In this document: positions 8,148 through 15,909 of the stretch, one piece after another
Numbering within the stretch: position 1 is the stretch's first letter
How the letters are laid out: every line of letters begins with the position of its first letter
NCBI GenBank assembly: GCA_017442225.1
Contig: JAFSAR010000015.1
Location: forward strand, 1 to 43,013
From: Clostridia bacterium
GTDB taxonomy: Bacteria > Bacillota > Clostridia > Oscillospirales > Acutalibacteraceae
Length of the DNA stretch: 43,013 nt
Direction of reading: 5' to 3'
Notes under the pieces: model-generated
Seen by the model: the letters and a program-made list of their open reading frames with translations, nothing else
What the model was told of the DNA's origin: nothing
The model's database searches: none
Program-made: the position numbers and the translations under genes

Positions 8148-8158
8148 CACAAGTAGTA

Positions 8159-8311
8159 TTAATGTTTTCCTTCTTTGGAAAGCTGTGCTTTCAGTTTTCG
8201 AATTTCCGATTCGTAGGCGTTAATTCGGTTAATCTGAAAGCAACATAAAATTACGAAGGATATGCATCCACCGAGTAATAGTCCGATTATAAAAAATAAC
8301 AACTCACTCAT
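8159..8311 (-). CDS. 50-residue single-pass membrane protein
   Basis: A short frame of 50 residues begins MSELLFFIIG and ends LSKEGKH. Residues 4-26 are strongly hydrophobic, with Gly-Gly and three cysteines, a likely membrane span. Residues 27-50 form a charged helix (Glu, Lys, Arg). The ATG overlaps the end of the preceding gene (shared ATGAGTGA), which is a strong sign of translational coupling and of a real gene. A terminator follows 12 bases after the stop. I do not recognise the family. A small membrane-anchored coiled coil fits the sequence best. Confidence 0.6.
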   Translation of the reverse strand: MSELLFFIIGLLLGGCISFVILCCFQINRINAYESEIRKLKAQLSKEGKH

Positions 8312-8894
8312 AACACATTTCCATTCCTTCGTCTTCATCCATATCGTCAGCGGATGTTATATTTACATATTCGCCGATGATATTGAGAGCTTCATCATAA
8401 CTTTGCGCACTGTCGGTGATACGCTTGGTCATTTCTTTGGATTGCTCATGCAGACCATTTTCTTTTAAAGTTCTTGCGGCAATTCCCATAAGATTAAAAA
8501 TATTACCGTCTTCACCAATAAGAGCACAGTCGGGCTTGGTTGGTTCACTTGACTGGATTGCATGAAAACCGCCTAACTGGTGGTCAACAAAATCTGTCAG
8601 CCATGTACCGCCCATACTTGAATGGGTAACTAATCTCCACATTGCAAGTTTGCCCATATCTATTTTTAAGTCATCGGTAAATTCAAATAAGATACAGGTT
8701 AATCCGTCCTTATCAAAAACGGCGCAATTATCCGAATTGAATTTACTGTTATCGCATAGGCAACCTCGTTCAGTGAGCAGGTCATTTATGCCGTCAACCC
8801 ATTCTTGTGGGTCGCCACCGCAACCTTGGAGTATTAATCCTTCACGACCTTCATATTGTAAAAGGTCTTTTATATCGATTCTTTTTACACTCAT
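8304..8894 (-). CDS. Conserved element protein of two parts, unknown function
   Basis: 196 residues, soluble. The first part (about 1-120) has a GREGLILQGCGG motif, a CDNSKFNSDNCAVFDKDG loop and KLAMWRLVTHSSMGGTWLTDFVD. The second part (about 125-190) starts PDCALIGEDGNIFNLMGIA and contains MTKRITDSAQSYDEALNII. From memory the second part also occurs as a short stand-alone protein in clostridial phages and conjugative elements, so this gene looks like a fusion or a tight association of two modules. The start overlaps the stop of the YubB-like gene by four bases (ATGA). Its own stop overlaps the 50-residue gene. Function unknown. Confidence 0.7.
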   Translation of the reverse strand: MSVKRIDIKDLLQYEGREGLILQGCGGDPQEWVDGINDLLTERGCLCDNSKFNSDNCAVFDKDGLTCILFEFTDDLKIDMGKLAMWRLVTHSSMGGTWLTDFVDHQLGGFHAIQSSEPTKPDCALIGEDGNIFNLMGIAARTLKENGLHEQSKEMTKRITDSAQSYDEALNIIGEYVNITSADDMDEDEGMEMCYE

Positions 8895-9607
8895 AGATTT
8901 TGTTCTCCCATCGTTTCGGTTTCTTGCGGTTCAGTATCATCAAGTTCACCCCAAGCCTTCAAAGCAAACACAGTGGCTGCATCGCCTTCGGGATAGAACA
9001 CACCTGTGCATTGACCGTTCCCATAAGTACTTCTGCCACAGTTTTGACCGATATCTTCATCAGCCCACACATGTTCAAAAGCGACATCGGGATACATTTC
9101 AGCAAGTTTGCGAATAATGGGATGGGGAGCACTCCAAGCTGTGTTAAACCCAAGCGTAGGGTTCTCGGCAACTTCACTGCGGTCATGGTAATCATATCCA
9201 TACGAATTCCATTTCGTACCCCAATTCTTAATTGCCCAATCATACCAAGTGGGTTCACCGTACATTTTTTCATTTCTGAATGCTTGTCGACCGAGTTCCC
9301 ATTCATCTCTTTTTATGTCTGTACGCATACTTAAAAAGCGATTTTCTTTTTCTTCGGGAATATTCAGCAAGTCCATATCAGCATTAGCCCCATCAAAAGT
9401 TAAGACCTCAATAAAATCTTTATATGCTCTTAAACCTTTATCGGTTTTAGAACCACTTTCAATTCTGAGGCTTTCGGGCATAGGGATGACCTTCTCAAAG
9501 TCAACAGAGCCAATACCAAACTCATCTGCCTTTATTGCTTCAAGCATTTCGGCAATCTTATTCTTATCGCCCTTTAGGTTGATAAGGTTAATTACATGAT
9601 TCGGCAT
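8891..9607 (-). CDS. YubB/Api92-like protein (DUF1281-type ferredoxin-like fold)
   Basis: 238 residues. It begins MPNHVINLINLKGD, the usual opening of plasmid YubB and phage Api92-like proteins, which carry a ferredoxin-like fold. Further family signs are WYDWAIKNWGTKWNSYG (about 141-157), NPTLGFNTAWSAPHPIIRKLAEMYP (in two pieces about 170-194), and FEHVWADEDIG. The last part, GVFYPEGDAATVFA, closes the domain. Such proteins are frequent on plasmids, phages and conjugative elements, and their function is not known. AAGGAG lies at the ATG and overlaps the stop of the methyltransferase gene upstream, so the two are transcribed and probably translated together. Confidence 0.75.
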   Translation of the reverse strand: MPNHVINLINLKGDKNKIAEMLEAIKADEFGIGSVDFEKVIPMPESLRIESGSKTDKGLRAYKDFIEVLTFDGANADMDLLNIPEEKENRFLSMRTDIKRDEWELGRQAFRNEKMYGEPTWYDWAIKNWGTKWNSYGYDYHDRSEVAENPTLGFNTAWSAPHPIIRKLAEMYPDVAFEHVWADEDIGQNCGRSTYGNGQCTGVFYPEGDAATVFALKAWGELDDTEPQETETMGEQNL

Positions 9608-9613
9608 ATTTTA

Positions 9614-10726
9614 TCACTCCTTCACGATACCGAATTCGGTGTTTATTTCATATATTTTCTGCCCAATAGCAGTAATGACCGGAACGCTAACCGCATTTCC
9701 AGCCATTTTATATAGGTGACCGTCTTTAAGTCCGGTCGCCACTGCTTTATAAAATTGTTCGTCCGTAAAACCTTGTAAGCGCCAACATTCTATCGGCATA
9801 AGTTTTCGGATTCTGCCTTTATGATATACGCCATGTTTATCTTGGGCAGTAATGGTAAACATGGCTTCGTCCGGCTCTTTAAATCGCCGTCCTTGTTGCC
9901 GTACTTTTTCTCTGTCGGGGGTGAGCATTGCTCTCGGAGGCTCGTCCTCAATTAACACGGCAGAGTGTTCACCTCTATGGTTACTAACACCTGAGTCGTG
10001 TCTTGCGGTTATGCACCGAGCAACATCGGTAATTTTCGGATTAACATTCATATCTATAAAATATAATCCTGTTTTACCGCCCCAACCACCAGCACTTGCA
10101 CATTGAGTGCAAGCTATTCCGTCTGTTTCGTAGACTCGTTGTCCTTGTGCGCCGGGGATAAGTTGCTTAAGATTTTTCGCATAGCTGCTTCCGAGAGGAA
10201 ATACTTTTCCGGCACATCGTGAATCAAGATATCCGACAATGTACAGCCTTCGGCGTTGTTGTGGGACTCCGAAGTATTTGCTGTTAAGCACCATCCATTC
10301 GAGATTGTACCCCATTTCAACAAGCGAGGAGAAGATGGTAGTAAGCGTCCTGCCGCCGTCATGCGAAAGCAAACCGGGGACGTTCTCCAAGAGTAGAAAT
10401 GAAGGCCGTTTCTCTGCAATGATTCGGGCAATTTCAAAGAAGACAGTACCTCTTGTATCTTGGAATCCGAGTCTTCGCCCTGCAACAGAGAAACTTTGAC
10501 AAGGAAATCCGGCACAGAGAAGGTCAAAGTCGGGCAGTTCTTTTGGGTTGATTTTTCGAAGGTCACCATAATTCAAACCTCCTTCTTTTCCGTATATGGC
10601 TGCATACGCTTTCGAAGCATGACGATCTATTTCGGCGTGTCCAACACACTCGTAATGACCTGTTGCCATCAAGCCGGAATGGAAACCTCCGATTCCTGAA
10701 CATAAATCAATAAATTGGATAGCCAT
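9614..10726 (-). CDS. C5-cytosine DNA methyltransferase (orphan)
   Basis: 370 residues with all the main motifs in order: I, DLCSGIGGFHSGL (7-19); IV, GFPCQSFSVAG with the catalytic Cys76; VI, LLENVPG with ENV at 114-116; VIII, QQRRRLYIVGY; IX, RKLMPIECWRLQGF; X, MAGNAVSVPVI near the end. Methylates cytosine in a sequence-specific way; the target cannot be read from the sequence. Length is typical of the M.HhaI group, with a target-recognition domain between VIII and IX. No restriction enzyme gene is next to it, so a self-protection (anti-restriction) role for the element is likely. It follows the DUF4314 gene by 40 bases. Confidence 0.92.
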   Translation of the reverse strand: MAIQFIDLCSGIGGFHSGLMATGHYECVGHAEIDRHASKAYAAIYGKEGGLNYGDLRKINPKELPDFDLLCAGFPCQSFSVAGRRLGFQDTRGTVFFEIARIIAEKRPSFLLLENVPGLLSHDGGRTLTTIFSSLVEMGYNLEWMVLNSKYFGVPQQRRRLYIVGYLDSRCAGKVFPLGSSYAKNLKQLIPGAQGQRVYETDGIACTQCASAGGWGGKTGLYFIDMNVNPKITDVARCITARHDSGVSNHRGEHSAVLIEDEPPRAMLTPDREKVRQQGRRFKEPDEAMFTITAQDKHGVYHKGRIRKLMPIECWRLQGFTDEQFYKAVATGLKDGHLYKMAGNAVSVPVITAIGQKIYEINTEFGIVKE

Positions 10727-10766
10727 ATGCCATCCGACCTATTCTTTTTTCAATTCACCTCGCTCT

Positions 10767-11063
10767 CTACATGGACTGCTCTTGAGGTACTTGTTCCTGA
10801 TCCTGCTCACGAAGTTCTTCATCAATTTCTTCTTGAGTCAATCTGCGGAATTCGTCTTCGCCGGGAACAAGTCCAAGTCCTCGTCCGTTATCCCATTTCA
10901 TATGAATAGTTCCCATATCGTCAACATGGTCTACTGTTCCTCGGGTGCCGCTTTCAACGGGATGATGAGGATCCTTCATACTTAATAGCATAAGTCGAGT
11001 GCCGGGCGGATAGGCTTCCTTATATCTTTGAGCCTGTCGATGTTGTCTTTCCCAATCGTTCAT
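10767..11063 (-). CDS. DUF4314-family protein
   Basis: 98 residues. Residues about 20-75 match DUF4314, a small SH3-like fold: YPPGTRLMLLSM, then PVESGTRGTVDHVDDMGTIHMKWDNG in outline, GRGLGLVPGEDEFRRL. The tail is acidic and Gln-rich. The family is common at the beginning of accessory operons in clostridial conjugative elements. GGAGGT precedes the ATG. It is the first clear gene of the element read from the right, so the operon promoter should lie in 11064-11200. Function unknown. Confidence 0.8.
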   Translation of the reverse strand: MNDWERQHRQAQRYKEAYPPGTRLMLLSMKDPHHPVESGTRGTVDHVDDMGTIHMKWDNGRGLGLVPGEDEFRRLTQEEIDEELREQDQEQVPQEQSM

Positions 11064-11193
11064 TTTGTTTTACCTCCTGATTAATAATTCTTTTTTCTTT
11101 CTGTGGTCAGTTTGTCTGAATCATATTTGTCATCAATCCTTTCGTTATTTTTTATATACTTAATCTCCACAGGGGAGAAAAAGGTCAGAAAAT

Positions 11194-11233
11194 AAAAAAA
11201 GCGGATGCAATGATAATTCATCACATCCGCTTT
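11194..11233 (-). terminator. Hairpin terminator, minus strand
   Basis: AAAGCGGATG pairs with CATCCGCTTT around an inner TGAT/ATCA stem, followed on the minus strand by seven T. It is the last of three terminators that separate tRNA-fMet from the element genes. Confidence 0.75.
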
Positions 11234-11260
11234 CAGACACAAACATTTAACAATTATAAA

Positions 11261-11308
11261 AACAAAAAAGGGGCAGACTTTACGAAATAAATCGCAAAAT
11301 CTGCCCCA
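11261..11308 (-). terminator. Hairpin terminator, minus strand
   Basis: GGGGCAGA pairs with TCTGCCCC with a loop of about 22 bases. On the minus strand it is followed by TTTTTTGTTTTT. No gene is evident immediately upstream other than the tRNA. Confidence 0.65.
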
Positions 11309-11394
11309 AATTATCGTGAATTTTAGTTCAAGTCCCCCCAGACATCTATTTTAAGGGGATGGCATCTTTTAAATTTAAGTGGTGTTTTAGAAAC

Positions 11395-11432
11395 GAAAAA
11401 ACCCAGAAACCGTGATGGTTACTGGGTTTTTC
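11395..11432. terminator. Bidirectional terminator behind tRNA-fMet
   Basis: AAACCCAG pairs with CTGGGTTT, with an inner AACC/GGTT stem and the loop GTGAT, flanked by A and T runs on both sides. It lies 30 bases beyond the tRNA 3' end and would end the tRNA transcript. Confidence 0.8.
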
Positions 11433-11461
11433 GGGCTGTCATCTATTTTGGTAGCCAACCA

Positions 11462-11537
<76 letters not shown>

Positions 11538-11564
11538 ATATATAGTTTTGCTTGATGCTAAAGT

Positions 11565-11593
11565 ATTATACTACATAACTAATTATATTGCAA
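11565..11593 (-). promoter_or_regulatory. Promoter of tRNA-fMet
   Basis: On the minus strand TTGCAA (11593-11588), a spacer of 17 and TATAAT (11570-11565). The expected start lies about 20 bases before the tRNA 5' end. Confidence 0.8.
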
Positions 11594-11638
11594 GTGTTTT
11601 TTTATTAGAATTAAAAAAATTTTTTTGATTTGCAAAAC

Positions 11639-11668
11639 TTGTCTTTTTTGTTAAACTAAAAATATAAA
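11639..11668 (+). promoter_or_regulatory. Possible promoter for the small membrane ORF
   Basis: TTGTCT at 11639-11644, 18 bases, TATAAA at 11663-11668, about 25 bases ahead of the ATG at 11694. The region is very AT-rich, so a chance match is possible. Confidence 0.35.
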
Positions 11669-11693
11669 AATAAAAACTTTGTGGTGATAGTAA

Positions 11694-11945
11694 ATGTGGC
11701 ATATTAAAATATTTTTGATTGTTATTCTAGTGCTTATATTTATTATTTCCATAGTACCCCGAAAATATAAAGTTAAAGATGGCGGCACGATTGTTTATAA
11801 ATTACTAATTTATGAAATTGATAAGGTTCATACCAGAAGAGCTAAAGAAGAGATTCTATTAGGATACCGTGTTTATATTTTGGGACAAAAAATTTTCGAC
11901 AATACATACACAGTTGCAAATTGTCCGTGTCACGATACACACTAA
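11694..11945 (+). CDS. Small membrane-anchored hypothetical protein
   Basis: 83 residues. Residues 3-22 are a strongly hydrophobic span (IKIFLIVILVLIFIISIV), followed by a basic PRKYK and an outward or cytosolic domain with YKLLIYEIDKV and LLGYRVYILGQKIFDN. A CPCHDTH ending could bind metal. GTGGTGAT lies about ten bases before the ATG, and a perfect bidirectional terminator follows at once, both of which support a real transcript. It is divergent from tRNA-fMet and convergent with the WecB operon. I do not recognise the family. Confidence 0.5.
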   Translation: MWHIKIFLIVILVLIFIISIVPRKYKVKDGGTIVYKLLIYEIDKVHTRRAKEEILLGYRVYILGQKIFDNTYTVANCPCHDTH

Positions 11946-11975
11946 AAACCACAGCGAAATTCGCTGTGGTTTTTA
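11944..11975. terminator. Bidirectional terminator between small ORF and wecB
   Basis: AAAAACCACAGCGAA faces TTCGCTGTGGTTTTT with almost no loop. The stem has A and T runs on both sides, so it can end both the plus-strand small gene and the minus-strand glycosylation operon. Confidence 0.9.
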
Positions 11976-12007
11976 ATGTTTTTGTAAAATCATAGCAAAT
12001 CAAATTT

Positions 12008-13102
12008 TTACTCATTTGTAAGTATATCTGCTATGCGCTTACATGCCATTCCGTCGCCATAAGGATTGTTGGCTTTAGACATTGACTCATAAACCTCGGC
12101 ATCTTCTAACAAAGTTTTGAAGTTATTATATATAACTTGTTCGTCAGTTCCCACAAGTTTTAAAGTGCCCGCATCTATTCCCTCTGGGCGCTCGGTTGTA
12201 TCTCGCATTACAAGCACTGGTTTACCTAACGAAGGCGCTTCTTCTTGTATACCGCCGCTATCGGTAAGAATCATATAACTTCGCGACATAAAATTGTGGA
12301 AATCGAGCACATCAAGAGGAGGTATTATTTTTATTCTTTCACAACCGGAAAGTTCTTCTTCGGCGGCTTTTCTTACAACCGGATTCATATGTATAGGATA
12401 TATAGCCTTTACATCAGGGTGCTCATCGATTATTTTGCGAATGGCTCTGAACATATTATGCATAGGTTCGCCAAGATTTTCACGCCTATGCGCTGTAATT
12501 AGAATAAGTCGGCTGTCTTGCGCCCAATCAAGATATTCTGAAGTATAGTTATCTCGAACGGTAGTTTTTAAAGCATCTATTGCTGTGTTACCTGTTATGT
12601 ATATGTCTTTTGCAGATTTACCCTCATTAATAAGATTTTGTGCAGCACGTTTTGTAGGAGAAAAATGATATTTTGTAACTATACCTACAGCTTGTCGGTT
12701 AAACTCTTCAGGATATGGAGAATAGATGTTATATGTACGCAAGCCTGCCTCGACATGACCTATTGGTATTTGCATATAAAAGCACGCTAATGCCGTTGCA
12801 AAGGTTGTTGATGTATCGCCGTGGACCAAAACAACATCAGGTTTAGCTTGCTCTAAAACATTTTTTATTCCTATGAGTATTCCCGAAGTAATGTCAAAAA
12901 GAGTTTGATTTTCCTTCATTATTGACAAATCATAATCAGGAACAACCGAAAATGCATTTAAAACCTGCTCTAACATTTGACGGTGTTGGCCTGTTACGCA
13001 AACAATGGTTTGAACATTATCACGGGATTTTAATTCATTAACCAAAGGACACATTTTTATAGCTTCTGGACGAGTTCCAAAAACAAGCATAATTTTTTTC
13101 AT
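12008..13102 (-). CDS. wecB: UDP-N-acetylglucosamine 2-epimerase (non-hydrolysing)
   Basis: 364 residues, full length for the family. It interconverts UDP-GlcNAc and UDP-ManNAc in the cytosol. Motifs include FGTRPEAIKMCPLV (8-21), TGQHRQML, VHGDTSTTF, HVEAGLRT, the TAHRREN segment and DSGGIQEEAPSLGKPVLVMRDTTERPE in outline near residues 275-300. UDP-ManNAc feeds teichoic-acid linkage units and capsule synthesis. It is the last gene of the GtrA-GT2-GT-C operon, starting six bases after the upstream stop, so the ManNAc it makes could be the sugar handled by that system or feed wall polymers generally. Confidence 0.95.
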   Translation of the reverse strand: MKKIMLVFGTRPEAIKMCPLVNELKSRDNVQTIVCVTGQHRQMLEQVLNAFSVVPDYDLSIMKENQTLFDITSGILIGIKNVLEQAKPDVVLVHGDTSTTFATALACFYMQIPIGHVEAGLRTYNIYSPYPEEFNRQAVGIVTKYHFSPTKRAAQNLINEGKSAKDIYITGNTAIDALKTTVRDNYTSEYLDWAQDSRLILITAHRRENLGEPMHNMFRAIRKIIDEHPDVKAIYPIHMNPVVRKAAEEELSGCERIKIIPPLDVLDFHNFMSRSYMILTDSGGIQEEAPSLGKPVLVMRDTTERPEGIDAGTLKLVGTDEQVIYNNFKTLLEDAEVYESMSKANNPYGDGMACKRIADILTNE

Positions 13103-13108
13103 AGCATT

Positions 13109-14653
13109 TTACTCTCCAACATAAAGGTATGTAATATTTGAAAAATCGTTTTCATCGATAACGTAATTGGTATCAAGGAATTTATTAAAATCATCAGGAT
13201 TATCAAGATGCTGTACAAAATCCTGCATTCTATCAGAGTTAGTAAACAAGATTATTGCTGGATAATTTTGTTTAAGATCTTCAAAAATTTCGTTTGCAAA
13301 CTGCCTTTTAGACTCTTCGGTAAACTGACCGTTTGCATAATAAAAACGATTTGATGCCGCAATTCGTTTGGCTCTGTAGTAAGATGTGGCGGCTGTTCCG
13401 TCACCAATCAACATAACAGTATCATCCGGTGACGAGTTTGCCTTAACATATTCGGCGATTTTTATATATTGAGAGTTTAAATAATTATCTGCACTATCAC
13501 GAAGATTAGAGAAAATATTGTTTCTCAAAACGACAATTGAGTTTACTGAAATCGCAAGCGCCAAAGCCGCAATTACGGCAGTAGAAGCAAAAGATTTTGC
13601 GCGGTTTTCACAAAGGAAAGAATATATGTTTTTTGAAAACCATATGACCGGAATGATTATTACAGGTACAAGCGATGTGAAATAATGCATATAAGGAGCG
13701 CCCGAAATAGAGTTGGCAGCAATTGTGGCAAAAACTCCGAAATAGCAAATCAAAAGCACTGTTTTGAAGCTGTCTTTTTTACCTTTTGTCTTATATAGAC
13801 AGAACGGAAGAAGCGCAACAAACAACACGATGATAATAAGCGCACCGCTATCACGCAGATTTAAAATCATTGTTGTAATGTTGTATATGACATCCATAGT
13901 TTCTAATTTGGTAAAAGCACCAACAGCACCCAAATATGCAGCATCAAGACATGCCGAGAGCGAACCGGTAGCGATTAAATATATCGCTATGGGCGACACA
14001 AATATTAGAAAACCTATAAACGCAAATAACGCTACATTTAAAAGAGTAGGTACTTGCTTTTCCTTGATAAGCTTGATAATGACGCCTAAAACAGCCACAG
14101 CAATAAACGTTATAATATTTAATCTTAGAAGCACAATTGCCGCTATACAAGCCCCGACTATCATCATTTCATATTTTTTGAGACGATAATCGTTAAGGAA
14201 AAATTTGACGATGAGATATAGAGCTATGGTGGTGAATGGAAGCGCCCATTCTTCTGAAAGGTTGCCGCCTTCCATTGTTATCGTAAGTGGCATCGCAACA
14301 AGTGCTGCATCGATTGCCGCAACATATCTTGGAACAAAGTGTAAAGCGCACTTATAAATGAACAGTAGAGTAACAAAAAGCGATAATAATTCGAGAATAT
14401 AAATTCCGCATCTATAATTTATGGCTATACCCAATGCATCTATAAGGTAAAGTAACGGGCCCTTGTTATCCCACGCACCGATATATATGGGCTTTCCTTG
14501 GGTTATAGCGTATCCAATATAAGCAAAAATGCCTGCATCGTGCCCGAATGTCTCGGTCGAGTATGGAAAAAACAGCATCGAAAGCGAGAAGACCCAAGAA
14601 ACTGCAAACAAAAACAAAACCGGCACTGAATGGTATTTTATTTTGTTTAGCAT
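13109..14653 (-). CDS. GT-C (ArnT/PMT-like) membrane glycosyltransferase
   Basis: 514 residues with about eleven membrane spans and a soluble C-terminal part (about 400-514). The first outer loop holds FGHDAGIFAYIGYAITQGKPIY, whose first Asp matches the catalytic acid of the glycosyltransferase 39/ArnT type, followed by WDNKGPLLYL, the usual closing motif of that loop. Such enzymes take a sugar from a polyprenyl-phosphate carrier on the outer face and put it on a wall polymer, lipid or protein. It overlaps the upstream GT2 gene by seven bases. That context (carrier-charging GT2, GtrA) supports the assignment. Acceptor and sugar unknown. Confidence 0.75.
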   Translation of the reverse strand: MLNKIKYHSVPVLFLFAVSWVFSLSMLFFPYSTETFGHDAGIFAYIGYAITQGKPIYIGAWDNKGPLLYLIDALGIAINYRCGIYILELLSLFVTLLFIYKCALHFVPRYVAAIDAALVAMPLTITMEGGNLSEEWALPFTTIALYLIVKFFLNDYRLKKYEMMIVGACIAAIVLLRLNIITFIAVAVLGVIIKLIKEKQVPTLLNVALFAFIGFLIFVSPIAIYLIATGSLSACLDAAYLGAVGAFTKLETMDVIYNITTMILNLRDSGALIIIVLFVALLPFCLYKTKGKKDSFKTVLLICYFGVFATIAANSISGAPYMHYFTSLVPVIIIPVIWFSKNIYSFLCENRAKSFASTAVIAALALAISVNSIVVLRNNIFSNLRDSADNYLNSQYIKIAEYVKANSSPDDTVMLIGDGTAATSYYRAKRIAASNRFYYANGQFTEESKRQFANEIFEDLKQNYPAIILFTNSDRMQDFVQHLDNPDDFNKFLDTNYVIDENDFSNITYLYVGE

Positions 14654-15426
14654 TTTGCAGAAGTCCTTTCCTTGCGAAGACGTCTGAGTTTAAGAGCTGT
14701 GGTAAGGCTCTTTTTCATTGTGGTGAAAACCTGCATTTTGCTTTCGCCCTTTTTATTATCATATCTGAGTTCAAAACCGGTTTCTCCAAATTTGGCGCCA
14801 ACTATGTACAATCTGTATAACAATTCCATCATACAAGCAAAGCTCTTTTCGACGATAGGTTCTGTTCCAAATTTATCAACAAGTTTTTTGATTATACCAT
14901 ATGTATATATACGATAACCGCAGGTGTAGTCCTTTACATCCGGTACTCTTAATACCATACTGTAATAATACTTAGCCATATCGCTCATAAATTCGCGATG
15001 CGCCGCAACTCCCACAACATTAGACGCCTTGCAATATCTTGATGCTATAACACAATCTTTTTTCTCGTTAAGCATTTTTGAAAGCATCTCATGTACATAT
15101 ACGGGATTATGCGTATTATCACCATCCATCAATACCATAAAGTCGTCTGCGCAACCATTTTTCAAAAAATATGAAATTGCCGAATTAAGTCCGCCGCAAA
15201 GTCCTTTATTAACCTCGTGTGGAAACAAAGTAACGTTTTCATACTGATCAACTTTTTGTGATATTACTTGTTTTGTATTGTCGCGACTACAATCGTCAAT
15301 TGCAACAATGTTAAGTTGGTATCCGCTCTCTTTTAATAAATCCTTCTGATTATTCCATTCGTCAATCAAATCGCCAATGTTAAGTGCTTCATTATAGCAT
15401 GGTAAAATTGCATAAATTTTTTTCAT
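14647..15426 (-). CDS. Family 2 glycosyltransferase (polyprenyl-phosphate type)
   Basis: 259 residues, cytosolic GT-A fold. It starts MKKIYAILPCYNEALNIG, has VAIDDCSRDNT, GLCGGLNSAI and LMDGDNTH (the DxD-type metal site is the DGD), and later SRYCKASN and CGYRIYT. This is the DPM1-like branch that makes undecaprenyl-phosphate sugars; unlike GtrB it has no C-terminal membrane spans. The overlap with the GT-C gene and GtrA two bases upstream indicate a single lipid-linked sugar pathway. Confidence 0.88.
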   Translation of the reverse strand: MKKIYAILPCYNEALNIGDLIDEWNNQKDLLKESGYQLNIVAIDDCSRDNTKQVISQKVDQYENVTLFPHEVNKGLCGGLNSAISYFLKNGCADDFMVLMDGDNTHNPVYVHEMLSKMLNEKKDCVIASRYCKASNVVGVAAHREFMSDMAKYYYSMVLRVPDVKDYTCGYRIYTYGIIKKLVDKFGTEPIVEKSFACMMELLYRLYIVGAKFGETGFELRYDNKKGESKMQVFTTMKKSLTTALKLRRLRKERTSAKC

Positions 15427-15428
15427 AG

Positions 15429-15857
15429 TTAATTCTCCTCATCTTTATTAACTGGCATAAATTTTTTGCGCAAAAAATACATAACAAAAAAAGGCAAAAC
15501 AATAGAAAAACCTTTGCTTACTAAAAATGCCAACGTGCTGTCATCCTGATGAAAAATTACATCTCTGAAAACAAATACAATTACATTTGCAAATAAGAGT
15601 CCCACTAAAAATGTCCACAAAAATACAATAAACGACTTAAAATTATTTTTGTTGTAAACATGTCTTGCAGTTAGAAAGTATTGTATAGTAAAACCTGTAA
15701 GAACACCAAGCGTATTAGAAAAAACCGTAGAAAACCACATTTCTCCAACACGGCAAACAGCTATATCTACCAGCGTAACAAACACACTTATAAGGCCGTA
15801 CAAAATAAATGCTTTGTGCTGTTGTATCCACGTTTTACAAAATTGTATAATGCCCAT
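15429..15857 (-). CDS. GtrA-family membrane protein
   Basis: 142 residues with four membrane helices. The match to GtrA is in the first helix pair: FILYGLISVFVTLVDIAV, FSNTLGVLTGFTIQYFLTARHVY (in outline), with the N-x-L-G / F-x-x-R pattern usual in the family. GtrA proteins are thought to move polyprenyl-phosphate sugars across the membrane. First gene of the operon, two bases before the GT2 start; a good promoter lies at 15910-15938. Confidence 0.88.
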   Translation of the reverse strand: MGIIQFCKTWIQQHKAFILYGLISVFVTLVDIAVCRVGEMWFSTVFSNTLGVLTGFTIQYFLTARHVYNKNNFKSFIVFLWTFLVGLLFANVIVFVFRDVIFHQDDSTLAFLVSKGFSIVLPFFVMYFLRKKFMPVNKDEEN

Positions 15858-15909
15858 AATTTATTGCCTGTCCCCTTTTTATTTATTATAACAAGTCGTT
15901 TACTGAATA

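Larger units (their letters stand above)
11064..11461. other. Element-chromosome junction region without a clear gene
   Basis: About 400 bases between the first element gene and tRNA-fMet. It holds three hairpin terminators with T runs on the minus strand (11194-11233, 11261-11308, 11395-11432). A possible 46-codon minus frame (11221-11081) overlaps the first hairpin and ends just before the DUF4314 ribosome site; an internal GTG at 11170 gives a 29-residue version. A repeated CATCTATTTT occurs at 11343-11352 and 11440-11449. A 10-base inverted copy of the tRNA T-loop region lies at 11326-11335 versus 11476-11485. The right boundary of the mobile element is probably here, but no exact att site can be fixed from one end. 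Confidence 0.45.

Noticed and set aside
7950..8150. Minus frame of 66 codons overlapping the start of the adenine methyltransferase
   Set aside because: It runs across a terminator hairpin and is in a different frame from the methylase with its intact motifs; no ribosome site.
8959..9306. 115-codon minus frame inside the YubB-like gene
   Set aside because: It is a shifted frame of a gene that itself matches a known family throughout.
11326..11340. A tRNA 3'-end-like GTTCAAGTCCCCCCA on the plus strand
   Set aside because: No acceptor, D or anticodon arm can be folded around it and no CCA follows. Kept only as a possible att-related inverted match to the fMet T loop.
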